A DNA stretch of 64,000 nucleotides from Zygaena filipendulae (lineage: Eukaryota > Arthropoda > Insecta > Lepidoptera > Zygaenidae): contig OU015664.1 of assembly GCA_907165275.2 (NCBI GenBank), positions 6,100,001 through 6,164,000 on the forward strand, written 5' to 3'. How positions within the stretch are numbered: the stretch's first letter is position 1; each line of letters opens with the position of its first letter. The position numbers were made by a program, and so were the translations under genes. Positions 23,099-35,104 of this stretch are shown one piece after another. Below the pieces are notes generated by a model. That model was given only the letters and a program-made list of their open reading frames with translations. It made no database searches and had not been told where the DNA came from.

Positions 23099-25188
23099 GC
23101 TTAATAACTCTTGCTGCCAGTTGCAAAAATATCCTTTATTAGGTACTCATACTCAGGGATAATGCAAGCTTTTTGTCAGTGAAAGAAATTACAGAATCCG
23201 TTCAGTATTTCTAGAGATTAAACTTAAACAAACTTTTCTATTAACATTTTATTATAGGAAAACATATACTTATCTTTTAAAAAAATCAGATTTTATTAAC
23301 CAGGATTTTTCCATTAATTCCTGTTTCAAATGCGACGTTGACTTTACATAGAGACTGTATTTTCTAGTAAAGATACAGATATTTATTAAGGAATTATGTT
23401 GAACAAAACATATCAATTATTCAACCATTAATATAAAGAAATACGTGACGAAGTCATAACTAAGGATTTATGCGGTTGGCATGTCTACCATAAAAGTGCA
23501 TTGTTTCTACATAAACAGACCGGTGCATCCTGGAAATCATACATTATGCTTCATGATACGTCATACAATCAACGATTTTCAAATAATATTTATTACATAG
23601 TTAGCTTGCCTACCTACTAAGTATTATTTTATGTTTCTGTAACTGACAGTGTAAACAGCAACAAAATCTGTACGGTTTGTTATCTGATAACATATAGGTA
23701 TACTCAGGAAACTATACTCTGTTTTAAATGTACCTACTAGGTATACTGCTATTATAGCTGGTGCGGGCAATTTTACCCGCGGGATATAATTTTATTAGTC
23801 GTTAAATTGTAATATGAATGAAATCAAATAACAAAAGCCACCAAACTAATACGCATAAAGCAAGTCTAGTCAGTTTGAATACCTACGAAGTTCTTTGTTG
23901 GAACACGCGATCGCTCTGCATGCGAGCGGAGTCGGCCACTGTCGCTTCTGAGAAACAAAGCAAACCTGCTACAAAATATGAAGTCTGATGTGATGTTCTG
24001 AATCCAAAATACTTACCGTATACTTTTAAAAAAGCTGCCAGTTTTATTTTTAAATTCAATACGAAACAATTGTTTTTCTCAATAGAGAAAGCTAATTCTG
24101 AATTATTTGGGAACTCCTTTTTTATTATATAGAATGTCTTTGGGATAGACATAATGACTGATTGACTGTGATTTCAACGCACACCCAAAACTATTTAAAA
24201 ACATTATTCGGAATACCTGATTTCTATAAATTCAAGGCTGAAGGCTTCGAAGTTTGTATGAAAAACAAGAGTTGGTTAATAGATAAACGCGCACCGGCAG
24301 CTATAGTCTATTAATTTGTAAACATTGATCGGAAAGGTTTAGCTAAAAATAACTTTCTTATTTCGTTCGAAAATGGGCAAATATCAATGATCGATACGAA
24401 GGATTTCCCTAATATAAATAATTGAAACAGTGCCAAAATATACCCTCCCTCGGCACGGCACAGAGCGAGAAACCAAACCACGTTCGAGTGTCCGTCGACG
24501 TCAACGTCTCAGTTGGAAATCAAAGAGATCCGCCCATAAAATACGTGTAGGTACGTGACCGCAGTACTAAAAATATGCCCTATTGTTCTAATCTTGAATA
24601 TCATCACATTTTAGATTTACAAATAAGTTATTGAACAGGTAAGTAGGTATCTACTTAAATCGAGGTAAAGTACTTAAATTAAATGTCAGAAGCTTATAGG
24701 TATTTATAACTTTCTTGATTTACAATGAATCATAATAAATCTTTTTTTTGTTTTTATATACAACATTGCTAATAAAAACTATTGAATAATCTTCGAACAT
24801 AATTTTTAAATATGGACTCACCAAAATAGTAATAAGTGGTTTTCGTAGAAATCAGAAATTTTGTTTCCTTGTCGTAATTTTTTACCAATATTATACCTCA
24901 TTTATAGTAAGCCATTATTTACGACCCATTAGCGTGCCACGCTGAGCAACGACCAAGACATTCAATACCGAATCACAAGACGTTTAATATGAAGGGCCTT
25001 TAGAAATTTCTCTCTTGTCACCGTAGCGTGGCAGCGCATGTGTTTTTTTGTGGTGTGCCAACCCCACTCTGTCAAATGACAGGCACACAAAACTAAGAGT
25101 AGAGCTGTGCCACAGAATGTGACGAGATATTAATTATCGACTTTTTCTAATTTTCAATAAGATCTTAATGGAGGAATATTTTAAACTA
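23099..25188. other. gene-free intergenic stretch
   Basis: AT-rich; no supportable exon. A tiny family remnant (TTTTACCCGCGGG) lies near 23772, and a GC-richer patch with CCCTCGGCACGGCACAGAGC at about 24445-24500 has no recognised content. Confidence 0.45.
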
Positions 25189-25255
25189 CCTAGCTGTTTC
25201 CCGTGTGAATTTTGGGATTCTCTCGGGATTTCCGCGATAAATAGCTTTCTATTTG
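25189..25255 (-). repeat. truncated CAGCTAG-tail repeat, minus strand
   Basis: CTAGCTGTTTCCCGTGTGAA, TTTTGGGATTCTCTCGGGAT and TTCCGCGATAAATAGC are present; the remainder of the unit is missing. Confidence 0.5.
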
Positions 25256-25983
25256 TTAATTCACAATAATAATAAAATTTTAATAGGATTAGTAAAATAT
25301 ATCAACGTTAATACATGTTTAACAATGCACTTTTCCATCACGTAGGGCACCTGTTCATTAATCTTGCCTTTACCTACTCTAAAACGCATACCTACTCACT
25401 TCAGCTTTTTGCATTATTTATTTGCATGCTTGGTAAATGTAACTATTTTTACAACATAACAGAGCACAAGTACGACTTTTTAATATTCTTAAGGTTACCA
25501 AAACTTTTACAGTGTACCTATTATATTTTTTGTTATTATCATCGATAATATTTCTGATCCTCTATACGTCGAGTAGGCACATCTCTAATCCCAGCGGGAG
25601 TCAGCACCTAACTGACAAGTGCAGGGTTGTGTTAGGTCAGGTGCCGACTGCCGAGTCGCGACACACTCTTAACACATGTGTTCCTTCTACAGTATAAGAC
25701 ATAAGTCCTACATATTACGGGCCTAAATCTTACATATTATTATAGTGAATGTTATGACTGTTCGTTATGTTCCTACGAACCTTCGGCAGGTAGCTTTAAT
25801 TACACACCGGTGGTATTCTACTGACTCTGATATCGAGCTTTAGCGCTTGATTTATTGCTGATTTTACCAACGAAAAACGTAGGTACCGATCGCCACGTGA
25901 CTCCCATATATACTTAGTTACGTGCAATAGGCAGTTACGATGTACTTACCTAATTTATGTGGTTAAGGTATAAAGTTGTAAAT
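25256..25983. other. gene-free stretch with an imperfect inverted repeat
   Basis: No supportable exon. AGTCAGCACCTAAC and its near-inverse GTTAGGTCAGGTGCCGACT lie at about 25600-25655. Nothing else was recognised. Confidence 0.4.
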
Positions 25984-26322
25984 CCTTACTAATATTATAA
26001 ATGCTCAGACGAAATAAAAACTCTATTTCGTCTGAGTATAAATGCGAAAGTGGGTTTGGTTGTTTGTTTTTTACGCTTTCACGGCTAAACGGCTCAACCA
26101 ATCACCACGAAATATTGCATACACGTTGTCAGAGGTGCAGAGAAGAACATAGGCTACTTTTTATCCCGGAACTCTGAAATCAACGCGGAAGAAACTACAT
26201 TAAATTTTGCATACTACCTACGCGTTGTCGAGGGTAGGTAGGTAGCAAGTAGGTACTTTTGTCTCTGAATACCTGCGGGTTCTGCGAAACTAGCACGGGT
26301 GAAACCACAAGGAAAAGCTAGT
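25984..26322 (+). repeat. CAGCTAG-tail repeat with internal duplication and a hairpin
   Basis: Opens CTTACTAATATTATAAATG and holds a perfect 13-bp hairpin (CTCAGACGAAATA / TATTTCGTCTGAG, 26004-26037). It then gives the usual order: TTTCACGGCTAAACGGC, ATACACGTTGTCAGAGGTGC, TTTTTATCCCGGAACTC. A second 3' half follows (GTTGTCGAGGGTAGG to GGAAAAGCTAGTAA), so two copies are merged. Confidence 0.6.
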
Positions 26323-26944
26323 AAATAAATAAAACAGTGCTTTAGTTCTCTAGAAAGTTGTTTCGTCTTCTACCTAATTCTAACTAAACGTGAACTTGAG
26401 TCTTGTTGCGGCCTCAAATTAGCTTAATTAAGTTCGATTTCTCAAAACATTGCTTTCCAATACAATCGATAGATCTTATCTCAGTTGTTCACCGCGTTGC
26501 ATAGGTACATTTTCACTGTCGACGTAGATGGATACTGGATACTTATACCGTTTAAATAACGTTTAAGTGTCTACTCACAAGAAAGACGGGTTTAAAATAT
26601 GTGTAAGTACTCAGTCATATCATTTTGCTGTTGACAGAATGGTGCTGTAATTTAATTATACAATAAATTAATTATTTGGACATAGCTCACATAGCTGTTT
26701 TGAACTGGCGGTTGCACACTTTTTGACTTATGATTCGTATTACGAAAACTGAAATACGTGTTTCGTTATCTAATAGATTTCTATGACTCCTCAGTAAAAC
26801 TTCAGGACGCACTTCTATACAAACTTTGATCCCCCTTTTCAACCCTTTTCGGAATTTAACCTTATGAGTTTCTTGGCCTAGCAATTTGGGCTATGCATTA
26901 ATTAGATAAATAACATAAAAAAGACAGAGTCGAGAAACTTTAAG
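26323..26944. other. gene-free stretch
   Basis: AT-rich, no supportable exon or repeat. Confidence 0.4.
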
Positions 26945-27271
26945 GTGATTATTTTAAAATTCAATTTGCAAAAGCGTTTTCTTAGGCACCTTTCTTACAG
27001 CTGCAATATGTCTAAAAAGCTAAATTTTTACTCGGGACGTCTGCAAAACTTTGGAATGTCTTCTTTGGAAGATTGTAGAAATTTTTTGGATTTAGTTTTT
27101 CACGGCACTTTTGACTGTCCTAAATTGTTGTCAAGAATAGATTTTTATGTACCGCCCATAATCCCAAGAGCTGACAATTTCAAATTGTTTTATTCACCGA
27201 AGTGTCGCACCAACCTCAGGTCTCATTTTTCTCTGTTTAGGATGTACAATATATATAAAGAACATTAAAAT
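26945..27271 (+). pseudogene. LINE reverse-transcriptase C-terminal remnant
   Basis: An open frame of 107 codons ends with a stop at 27271. Its second half (LLSRIDFYVPPIIPR, then SPKCRTNLRSHFSLFRMYN) is the pattern seen at the C-terminus of lepidopteran CR1/Jockey-like LINE reverse-transcriptase proteins: a short helix, a FYVP motif, then CRTN and a final MYN. The catalytic reverse-transcriptase core is missing upstream, so this is a 5'-truncated remnant. The downstream sequence leads, after about 250 bases, to an AATAAATAAAAATAAAAATG tail near 27517. Assignment rests on family pattern, not on a database search. Confidence 0.6.
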
Positions 27272-28480
27272 GACGTTGACTTGGCTACTATATCTACATA
27301 TATATGCCGAAATTAAAGAAGCTACTGCTTGTGAGAGGAAATGCGATCAGCGAGCACAGAGTGTTGTACCTACTCGTAGTGATTTTGTTTTGGGCCGCCT
27401 GTACTTTGTTGTTTTTTTGTGCATGTTGTGTTCTTCTGTAATTGAAGAGGCAATAAGCAAATTATTATGTAGGTAAATGAATTTATTTTATAAGAATTGT
27501 ACTCATTATCGAAGAACCTAATAAATAAAAATAAAAATGGCATAACGTATTAAACGAAGTAGATAATATATTATTATTAATGGGCATTATGCAAAGATAA
27601 TATGTGGGTCCACCATGACTAAGCGGATTATGTAAATGCGAATCCTAGAAGCCTTAACTATGTTTTTTTTTTTTGAGTAAATCAAGATTTTTGTGAAGCT
27701 ATGCACTTGACAGCCGTTCCTAAAAAAATGTCATCAACAAGGACTTTTGGTTCGTTGGTTTGAGTTATATTGACTAATGGAGTATGATAATGTGCTCAAG
27801 CAGTTATTACTTTCGTCTTAAGTATCAAATACATATATCTACATGTTCACAATTTTACAATACATATCTACATAATTATTACGTATGACAATTGAGACTC
27901 ATGTCACTTATAAAAAAAAAACTACTGAAAACAAATGTCAGAGTAAGAAATTTTATCAATTACTAATAGATTAATTAACTCTACACTGTCACATTTCTGA
28001 AACCCTTCGAAGAGTATTGTGAAGACCCGGGAGGTAAGCATCGACCAGTGTAACACGACCGCTGTTGTGCAGTATTTTATGAGTTAATTTTGATGTTGAT
28101 ACGGGTCGCATAAGAGTGGGTAAAAACAGATGGTTTAGTGGATAGAGGGTGGCGGGGCGCGGCGTCGTGGGAACGGCAGCCTCGCACATGTGGAGAGCAG
28201 CTTTATCTCGCCAAGCATAATATTACACGACCTATAATAATAATAATAAGTTTCGGTTAACAACACAGATGAAAGAAGAAGGAGACATGGTAGGTGTGTA
28301 TAATATTGCATAATAATGTCTGGAAATATCACGCAGGTCCCGAACTAAACAGAGATTGTATTATACGTACCAGACAACTGATATGACACCTTTTGTTGTA
28401 AAAATATAGGTATACTAAACAGGGCAAGCGTCAGGGTAAACATGTTTATCTTGATGCAGCAAACGAAGCCGAGAGACGTG
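27272..28480. other. gene-free stretch downstream of the LINE remnant
   Basis: 27272-27540 is probably the 3' untranslated part of the LINE remnant. The rest is AT-rich with no supportable exon; a short GC-richer patch (GGTGGCGGGGCGCGGCGTCG) lies at about 28148-28170. Confidence 0.4.
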
Positions 28481-28981
28481 CTCCCTTAGCCAAGTTGACA
28501 ATCTAAATCTTTATTTTATTTTTATTTTTTATCACTATAGAAAACTGTGGAACGTATCCTCATGTCCGTGGTCACGTTAAATCGGGCAATAATAATAATA
28601 ATAATAAATAATAATCCACTTCACAACACACAGACAATCAAAGGCCAATTTTACCTGACCACGTGATATGGCGATACATTCCTTAGTTTTCTATATGGAC
28701 TTAGATAAGCAATAGTGTGTTAACCCACACTGCAGAAATTTTGAGTAAATCGTGTTTTAAAATTATAGAGCCATTTTGTGTCAATATTTTTTTATGTTCA
28801 ACATTTTGTTACATATTTAAACAATGTAATAAAGTTAACACATAATTAAAAAACGTTCTCCAACTCTCAATAAAGCGTTCTGTATCAATAACTTCACTTT
28901 ATGGGTTAACATGTTATTGCTTATCTGCGTCCATATAGGGTTAACGATTATATTGTAGATTGTCAACTTGGCTAAAGCGGC
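28481..28981. mobile_element. MITE with CCTTAGCCAAGTTGACAATC ends, carrying a nested fold-back element
   Basis: The ends are CTCCCTTAGCCAAGTTGAC and GTCAACTTGGCTAAAGCGG. The family also occurs at 37012-37438 and 47074-47248, sharing ATCACTATAGAAAACT and a conserved middle around CACGTGATATGGCGATACAT. Nested inside at about 28692-28938 is an inverted pair (CTATATGGACTTAGATAAGC ... GCTTATCTGCGTCCATATAG) whose arms are about 37 bases, with TTGCTTATC and GGGTTAAC words. An (AAT)n patch and a short piece of the SINE tail lie at about 28588-28640. Confidence 0.65.
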
Positions 28982-30520
28982 TGGTGTGGCAGTCAGGTTA
29001 GCTAACAATTAACCAACTCTCACTAGACCAACTAAACTAAACTGTGATGTATGTTTAGATGTGTTGTATCGTCTTTCCATGGTTATATGCATGGGTATTA
29101 TGTTATATTTATGTGTATGACCTGAAAATTGGGATCGCTGTTTTTTGCAGACTTTTACGTATCACGGCATATCCATCTCCCATTCTTCTTTAATCACAGT
29201 TTAACCTTATGTACACCGTCCGACCTCATAATGACAGGGCGTTCGCGCATTCAGATTACGTTATAAACAATATACGTCGTTATTTAGCCGTGTTTACTTG
29301 TGCTTAGTAGGTAGTGTCCATGTCCATGTCTTTGCTATTGTAATTTCAAAGGAAACCGCCTCTCGCTGGCTACTTATGAGTCGATAGTCAATGCAATATC
29401 GCCTCTTTGTTTTAATCTAAGATACAATATAATAATTAGAGCCTACATACCTCAGCGCAATGTAATCGTCATTATTCTGATTCAAACTCAGCCTTTCTCG
29501 TCACTTTCAATTCCTTTAAATCTTAGTATCTTATAAATTGTCTTGGATACATTGAGTTACTATTACTCCGTACGCGACGCTAGTAATATTGGTTCATTGC
29601 TTGGATATTAGATTTTTAATTAATTTTTAGTCAACATAGCGCTATTTGCTTAATTCAAAGTAAGTTTATGTGTTTTGAATACAGTAGGTACATACACGTA
29701 TAGGTATACTTATTAGGTCGTCGGCATGTTGTATAAATCACATCCTGTATTTGTCATTTTGCCGGCCGGCATTTTGTCATTATTAACCGCTTAAAACTTT
29801 TGATCACTTATTGACGAGATAAAACAAATTCTTATTCGTTCATTTATGTCCCTACTAATTAAACTGCTTCTTAGAAGTCGGTCATGAAAACGTCATAATA
29901 CGTAGGTATTTGCTTTCGTCCAATTAGTCAGCTCCGAGTGGAAAATCATCGCGGCATGGCGTCAAAAACCTTGTTCCACACATAATATTGAGGTTCAAGG
30001 CGAGGCACGTTTTAGTAATCACCTTTCAAACTGGCTGGACGCCAAATACTATTTAAAATATTACCTACCACTGGTTCTTGACCGGAGATCGACTTTTAAT
30101 AGATTGAAGGCAAAACCTGACATGGCAAAAATTTGGCGAAGTGTTTATATAGGTAGGTATAGATCGTGTTTTTGAGTGCCACTTTTTGTAGGAAAAGGTA
30201 TGGGTATTTTCAGATAGTTAATAATTATCATAATTAATCGATCTTTTAGCTAAATGTAACTTGTAAACTTTTAAAATAAAAAACTACGACTCTATCTCTC
30301 TATCTGGTAGGTATATAGTAGGTACCAGTTTTCAATATTTAGGGCGTTAAGTTACTAACTTGCTAAGCATTGAACCTAAAAGCTTAAATTTAGTATTCAA
30401 TGATTTTAAGTATACCTACCTAATTGCAAAATTCGATTTAGAATAATAATATTTATGGAACGGACGTAAATCTTATTTGTGCCTATAGTGGGAGTAGTGG
30501 CCGTGGGTGATGAATAGTAC
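28982..30520. other. gene-free intergenic stretch
   Basis: AT-rich; no supportable exon or clear repeat. Confidence 0.45.
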
Positions 30521-30850
30521 AATAGGCTAGTTTTCTGGGTAAAAAAATCAAAATTCTATTGAGTCCGTCAGTTAGATAATAAAAAAATAAAAGACACGTA
30601 TTTTTTGCTTTTTTAAAATAATGGAAATATGCATAGATAAATCGCATTAAAGTTTAGGGTGGGGGACTCGTGATGTCACAGCTCGCTATAACGTGCGAAC
30701 AAACTGTAGCGAGGCGTGACGTCATGTGAAATTTCGACTTGATATATCTCCGTTATTTTTTGATTACATAAAAAATAAAAAATACGTGTCCAATATTTTT
30801 TAATAATCTACAAAACGGACTAAAAAAAAAATTAGGAAACTAGCCTATTA
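30521..30850 (+). mobile_element. MITE of the TGACGTCA family
   Basis: The inverted ends are AATAGGCTAGTTTTCT and AGGAAACTAGCCTATT. Inside, TGAGTCCGTCAGTTAGATAA, AAAGACACGTATTTTTTGC and GCATTAAAGTTTAGGGTG match the 22065 copy. It carries one intact TGACGTCA (30717-30724) and one decayed TGATGTCA (30671-30678). The end sequences differ from the 22065 and 58301 copies after the first bases, so it is a distinct subfamily. Confidence 0.7.
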
Positions 30851-30851
30851 T

Positions 30852-31118
30852 TGGTTCGACGACCCGATTGGCGCAGAGGTCACCATGCCTACCCGCTAAT
30901 CAAGGGGTTCCGGGTTCGATTCCCGGTGGGGGTGGACTTTGTGTGATGAACACAGGGTTCCATTTTCCAGTCTGGGTGTGTTTATATATGTATAGTATAA
31001 TATATAAGTAATTCTATGTAGTATATACCACGTTTGCTTGGTTTCCACGACACAAGCTAATAACAGCTTACCTACTGTGGGATCAAGTAGATCTGTGTGT
31101 TTGGATGTGGATTATTAT
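30852..31118 (+). mobile_element. tRNA-derived SINE, near full length
   Basis: The head has an A box TGGCGCAGAGG (30869-30879) and a B box GGTTCGATTCC (30913-30923), 33 bases apart, the RNA polymerase III promoter of a tRNA. The flanking acceptor arms do not pair, so it is not a working tRNA. The body follows with GAACACAGGGTTCCATTTTC, CAGTCTGGGTGTGTTTATAT, ACGTTTGCTTGGTTTCCACG and ACAAGCTAATAACAGCTTAC, then GATCTGTGTGTTTGG and an AT-rich tail. Fragments of the body are at 21452-21550 (inverse) and 63338-63375. Confidence 0.8.
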
Positions 31119-31127
31119 ATATTATTT

Positions 31128-31250
31128 TTATTATTATTGGTGTAATGGTTAGTGAATCTGACTGATACGCCAGATGTCGCAGGTTCGATTCTCACATCGC
31201 GGTAAAAATTTGCATTTGTGTTTATCTCAAGGAGAATAATTCTCTTTGAT
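31128..31250 (+). repeat. second tRNA-like SINE head directly after the first SINE
   Basis: A box TGGTGTAATGG at 31138-31148 and B box GGTTCGATTCT at 31182-31192 have tRNA-like spacing. The body (GGTAAAAATTTGCATTTGTG and after) differs from the SINE upstream, so it is a separate family sitting in the first one's AT-rich tail. Confidence 0.55.
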
Positions 31251-32863
31251 TTACCCTGATGAGTCTGAGTTTTTTACTACACCTAACTAAATAACAATAA
31301 ACAAATATTAAACCAGTATTATGTTACCTATAATAAAAGATTTACTTAGTTTGGGATTATAGGTCGCGGTATCTGATCCAAGCATTATTTTTATATCGCA
31401 TCTGAAAAAACTAGGAAGACCTGCGATTTCAGCTGCAGCTCGTGTGAATTAACCAACATAGGCACACGTGGTCAATGGGCGGTTCATTGTCCCAACAGAA
31501 TGCTATGCCAATGCGCCAATGCCAACAATCTCGGCTGCCAATAGCACGCGCTGATTCAGGGACGGATTAAGCTGTGTAAAGGCCCCTAGATAATACAAGT
31601 CTCCGGACACCGGACTTTTACCCGGTTGGTGGCCCATCTTATACATTATTACATACATATTACATAGGTAGTTAGCAGATCTACTAAAATCATATTATTA
31701 TTCATTGAAATAAAACTTTATAAATTACTATGCATTCCCTGCGGTTTCACCTGCGTGAGTTTCGGAATACATGAATATAAATCTAATCTGTGTCCTTGTT
31801 CACTATGACCAACAATATTCCTTTCCCATAACGTACATCCTAAAACCCAATCCCAAACGCTCCAGATGCCAAAATACTAGAAATTAATATTCAGTATGCC
31901 ATAAAACACGTTGTAAATGTGTTTTTTTAGTGTAACTTCTTTGAGCACAAAGGGAAAACAATTTTTGTAGCGTGTTGTCTTAACGCGACGTGTCATGGTC
32001 ATAGTGAATAATGGGCTCGTAAATTCGAGTACAATCGATTTAATATTTTCTGAGTTTATCAATCTTATTCATTTGTACCTACCATCCATTTTTGTTTAAT
32101 ACTAAAAGTATAACTTTGATTTATTTTTCTGATGGGTCACAACTCGCAAGCCGGGCCTACGTAGAGTCTATACGGACTGGTTAGAGTTTAGACTGTATAT
32201 TGCGGTGCAGCGCTCGGCGGGTGCAACCATGGTGCATTGAACACACTCATTTCATTAGCAATAAAAGCACCTTTGCTTATGAGCAAATAAGAAAAATATA
32301 CCCACATACAATATACCTATTATAACCACGAAAGAATAAAGTTGGGAGTACCTACATTAAATCAGGTTTCTCGTCGATTGCTAAAATAAGATAAAGTCGA
32401 AATACATTAGGTACGATTGGAATATGATAATACTGAATAAATTTTATATGAAGTAGCTTAAATCTACCTATACCTAACTAGGCAGTAGAATATAGGAAGA
32501 TATGAGCTTCAGAATACAAAGTATGTTATTATAACGATGTTAAAAAAAAAACGCGAATGACGCAAAAGCGTTGTTGGTTGTGTGTGTCGTGTCCATTTTT
32601 TGTCCGTAACATCTGCCGGAATCGAGTGAAGGTGACGACCTTACGGTTTGCGAACGATAATACAATTTGTGAACTAGGTACGCGGAAGGATCTGTGGAGA
32701 GATGTTGGCTGGATGCCCGCCGCCCGCCGCCCGTCGCGCGCTGCCCGTCACTGCGTCACACGCACACGGACAATTCCGCTCGCATAAAACACAAAACTGC
32801 ACCGCTCCTGAATCTATAAAGGTCACCCCTCATGTACCTATCCTCGTCGTGACGTCCGATCGG
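31251..32863. other. gene-free stretch with small repeat remnants
   Basis: A short head of the CAGCTAG family (CCCTGCGGTTTCACCTGCGT) lies at about 31737-31775. A GC-rich patch with CCGCCGCCCGCCGCCCGTCG lies at about 32715-32760. The open frames over the patch show no family. No supportable exon. Confidence 0.4.
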
Positions 32864-33161
32864 CCAATAATAATAATAATCATCATCATCATATCAGCAG
32901 AAAGACATTCCATTGCTGGACATAGGCCCCCAAGGTTTACCACAACGACCGGTTCTGCATTTCCGCATCCAATGGAGTCCCGCGACCTTCACCAAGTCAT
33001 CGGTCCACCTCGTAGCGGGCCTTCCAGTTCGTGGTCGCCACTCAAGAATTTTCTTGCTCCATCGGTAATCAGTTCTTCTAACGATGTGCCCCGCCCACTG
33101 CCACTTGAGGTTTGCTATTCTTCGGGCTATGTCGGAAACCTTGGTTCAACTGTAGATTTCC
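32864..33161 (-). mobile_element. 5'-truncated LINE 3' end (same family as 19357-19662)
   Basis: Read on the minus strand, the stretch matches the 19357-19662 copy base by base over most of its length, including the words for VGR..., ACGAGGTGGACCGATGACT and CCAATGTCTTTCTG-like segments, and ends in the same ATGATGATGATT run. The frame is broken by small changes, so it is a dead copy. Confidence 0.7.
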
Positions 33162-33212
33162 TCATTTATACAGTGTATACACCTAGATTAAGAACTTATC
33201 ACACAAAATGTT

Positions 33213-33276
33213 TACTCTGATGCGGGGATCGAACCCGCGAGTCTGTTACCTTACTTTCCACTACACCAATGGTGCT
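33213..33276 (-). repeat. tRNA-like SINE head, minus strand
   Basis: On the minus strand it has ATTGGTGTAGTGG (A box) and GCGGGTTCGATCCCCGC (B box with its arm), spaced as in a tRNA. The 5' and 3' ends do not form an acceptor stem. It lies right next to the LINE end at 32864-33161. Confidence 0.5.
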
Positions 33277-34021
33277 GGTTATGAGTTATGAGTATGCCTG
33301 TTATGAGTAAGTATGCGTGGCCAGATCATAAAATTGATTTTTTTCATGATGTGGTCAAACATTTGCAATCAAAGTCAAATTTTCATTCAAATTTGGTCCA
33401 TAATGTGACTCTTTTTGACGTCCATAAAGTTACATTTATTATGACAGCACCCATAACTAATATTCACTCTTCACAGCTTCCTAGTGCTATAACTGAAGAG
33501 AAGTTTAAAGTTATATTATTATTATATTATTGTTATATTATTATTACGTTATTGTTATATTATTATATTATTATTATATTATTTAATGATACGGCCAGCT
33601 AAAACTGATCATATCGTTGAAACGTCAACGTTTGATGATTTGGACAAAACGCTTGGCCATTTTATGTGTATGTTCATTGTATGTATAGGCAGAGTGAACA
33701 TCGGGCATCGAAATGTAGCCACTAGGGTACCATTCTCGGTTGTGTTAGGTTTGTAGTGCCACGACATGCCAGGATCGATATATGTACATACATAAATGGG
33801 GAGACCTTTATCAAAGCGGGAGTGGTGTGGTTAGGTGTGTTGCGGAAGCAGAATAGGTCTTTCGAGCGTCGCGGTCGCCGTCGGGCGGCGTTCACCCAAC
33901 TGCAGATGCTCCGTGGCATTGCTCCAACCAGGGTCAGGAGCGGACGATGCACCTTCGACGCCGTCACACCACGCACAGTAATTACGACCAGCAAGTCATA
34001 ACCTTTGTACTCTTATTTATT
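33277..34021. other. gene-free stretch with an ATT-rich microsatellite
   Basis: An irregular (ATT)n tract occupies 33516-33588. CGGCCAGCTAAAACTGATCA just after it recurs at 63403-63433, and GGAGACCTTTATCAAAGCGG near 33799 has a relative at 58248. Both are likely fragments of dispersed repeats. No supportable exon. Confidence 0.45.
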
Positions 34022-34212
34022 ACTAGCTGTTCCCCGCGGTTTTACCTGCGTTAATCTCGGGGCCCTCCCGGGAATTTCGAGATAAAAAGTACCCCGTGTC
34101 CTTCTTTGTACCTCTGACAACGTGTATGCAAAATTTTATGATGACCGGTTGAGTAATTAAGGTGTGAAAGCGGAACAAACAAACAAATAAACTGACATTC
34201 GCATTCATAATA
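34022..34212 (-). repeat. CAGCTAG-tail repeat, minus strand
   Basis: Opens ACTAGCTGTTCCCCGCGGTT and contains GCCCTCCCGGGAATTTCGAG, AAAAAGTACCCCGTGTCC and GACCGGTTGAGTAATTAAGG, ending GACATTCGCATTCATAATAG. Full-length copy. Confidence 0.7.
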
Positions 34213-34280
34213 GCTATACTTAGTATAATATTATATGTGATAATAGTAATATCACATATAATATTATACTCGGTATAGGA
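34211..34280. repeat. AT-rich palindrome
   Basis: Arms of about 31 bases (CTATACTTAGTATAATATTA...GTGATA and its inverse ending CGGTATAG) flank a 7-base loop. It sits directly at the end of the repeat at 34022-34212. Confidence 0.75.
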
Positions 34281-35104
34281 GCTGTGGTACCATCATTTAA
34301 TCCATTCGATAATCCAAGTGGGATTACATTTCACTTAACGATCTCTTGCATATAAATAAAATCGAAGTGTCTGTCTGAAGGATCGAGATAACTGCCTCCT
34401 AATCGGCGCAAGGAGTTTACATGGTATTGAAACATAAATAATTGTTTTTTTTTTTTGTTTTTTGCCAAAAGGTGGCTGAACGGATTTTCATGATTTCTGA
34501 AAATACCATAATTACTTTATATGTCCAAGAATGCTAAAAGGACAAAAGTTTTAGAAAGCACCGTAATATTGAGCTTAATTTTAAATAAGTAGGTAGGTAC
34601 ACATTTTACTATCTTCAAATTATTATTATTTTTAAATACGTAACGTTCAGAGAGTTTTTGTCGTAAACTCGATAAGATAACCAAAACGTGGCTTATCTGA
34701 AGACCCTAGGGATCGAGTGGCGACACATTATTTGGAGAGAGCTTTACAGTATAAAAAGTTGTGGCATTAAAAAAACAACTTAATGCTTCATACTGTGAAG
34801 CAGGTAGATTTTTCATAGACGTTGTATTACTGAGACAAAACATAAATAGTTTCGGACGTGCTTAGTGGTCCGGTTTAACAAAGAACCAAGTCAGTTTGCA
34901 GCGAGCGAGCGACTACGCCCGCCAACATTGGCAACGAACACGTGGCCGTTTGTGTTTATTTAGGCGAAACTCGTAAAACTCGACGACAGGATGTGCTTTG
35001 AACCCCCAAGGTTATATGAGTTTGTTAAAATAGAATTCAAACAATAATAATATATTTCAGCGTTTATTTGCAGATTCACCTCAAAAATATTTATTTAGAA
35101 TCTG
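34281..35104. other. gene-free stretch
   Basis: AT-rich, no supportable exon or repeat. Confidence 0.4.

Noticed and set aside
30852..30930. Possible functional tRNA gene
   Set aside because: A and B boxes are present but the acceptor arms do not pair and a SINE body follows; the same holds for 15011, 31128 and 33213.
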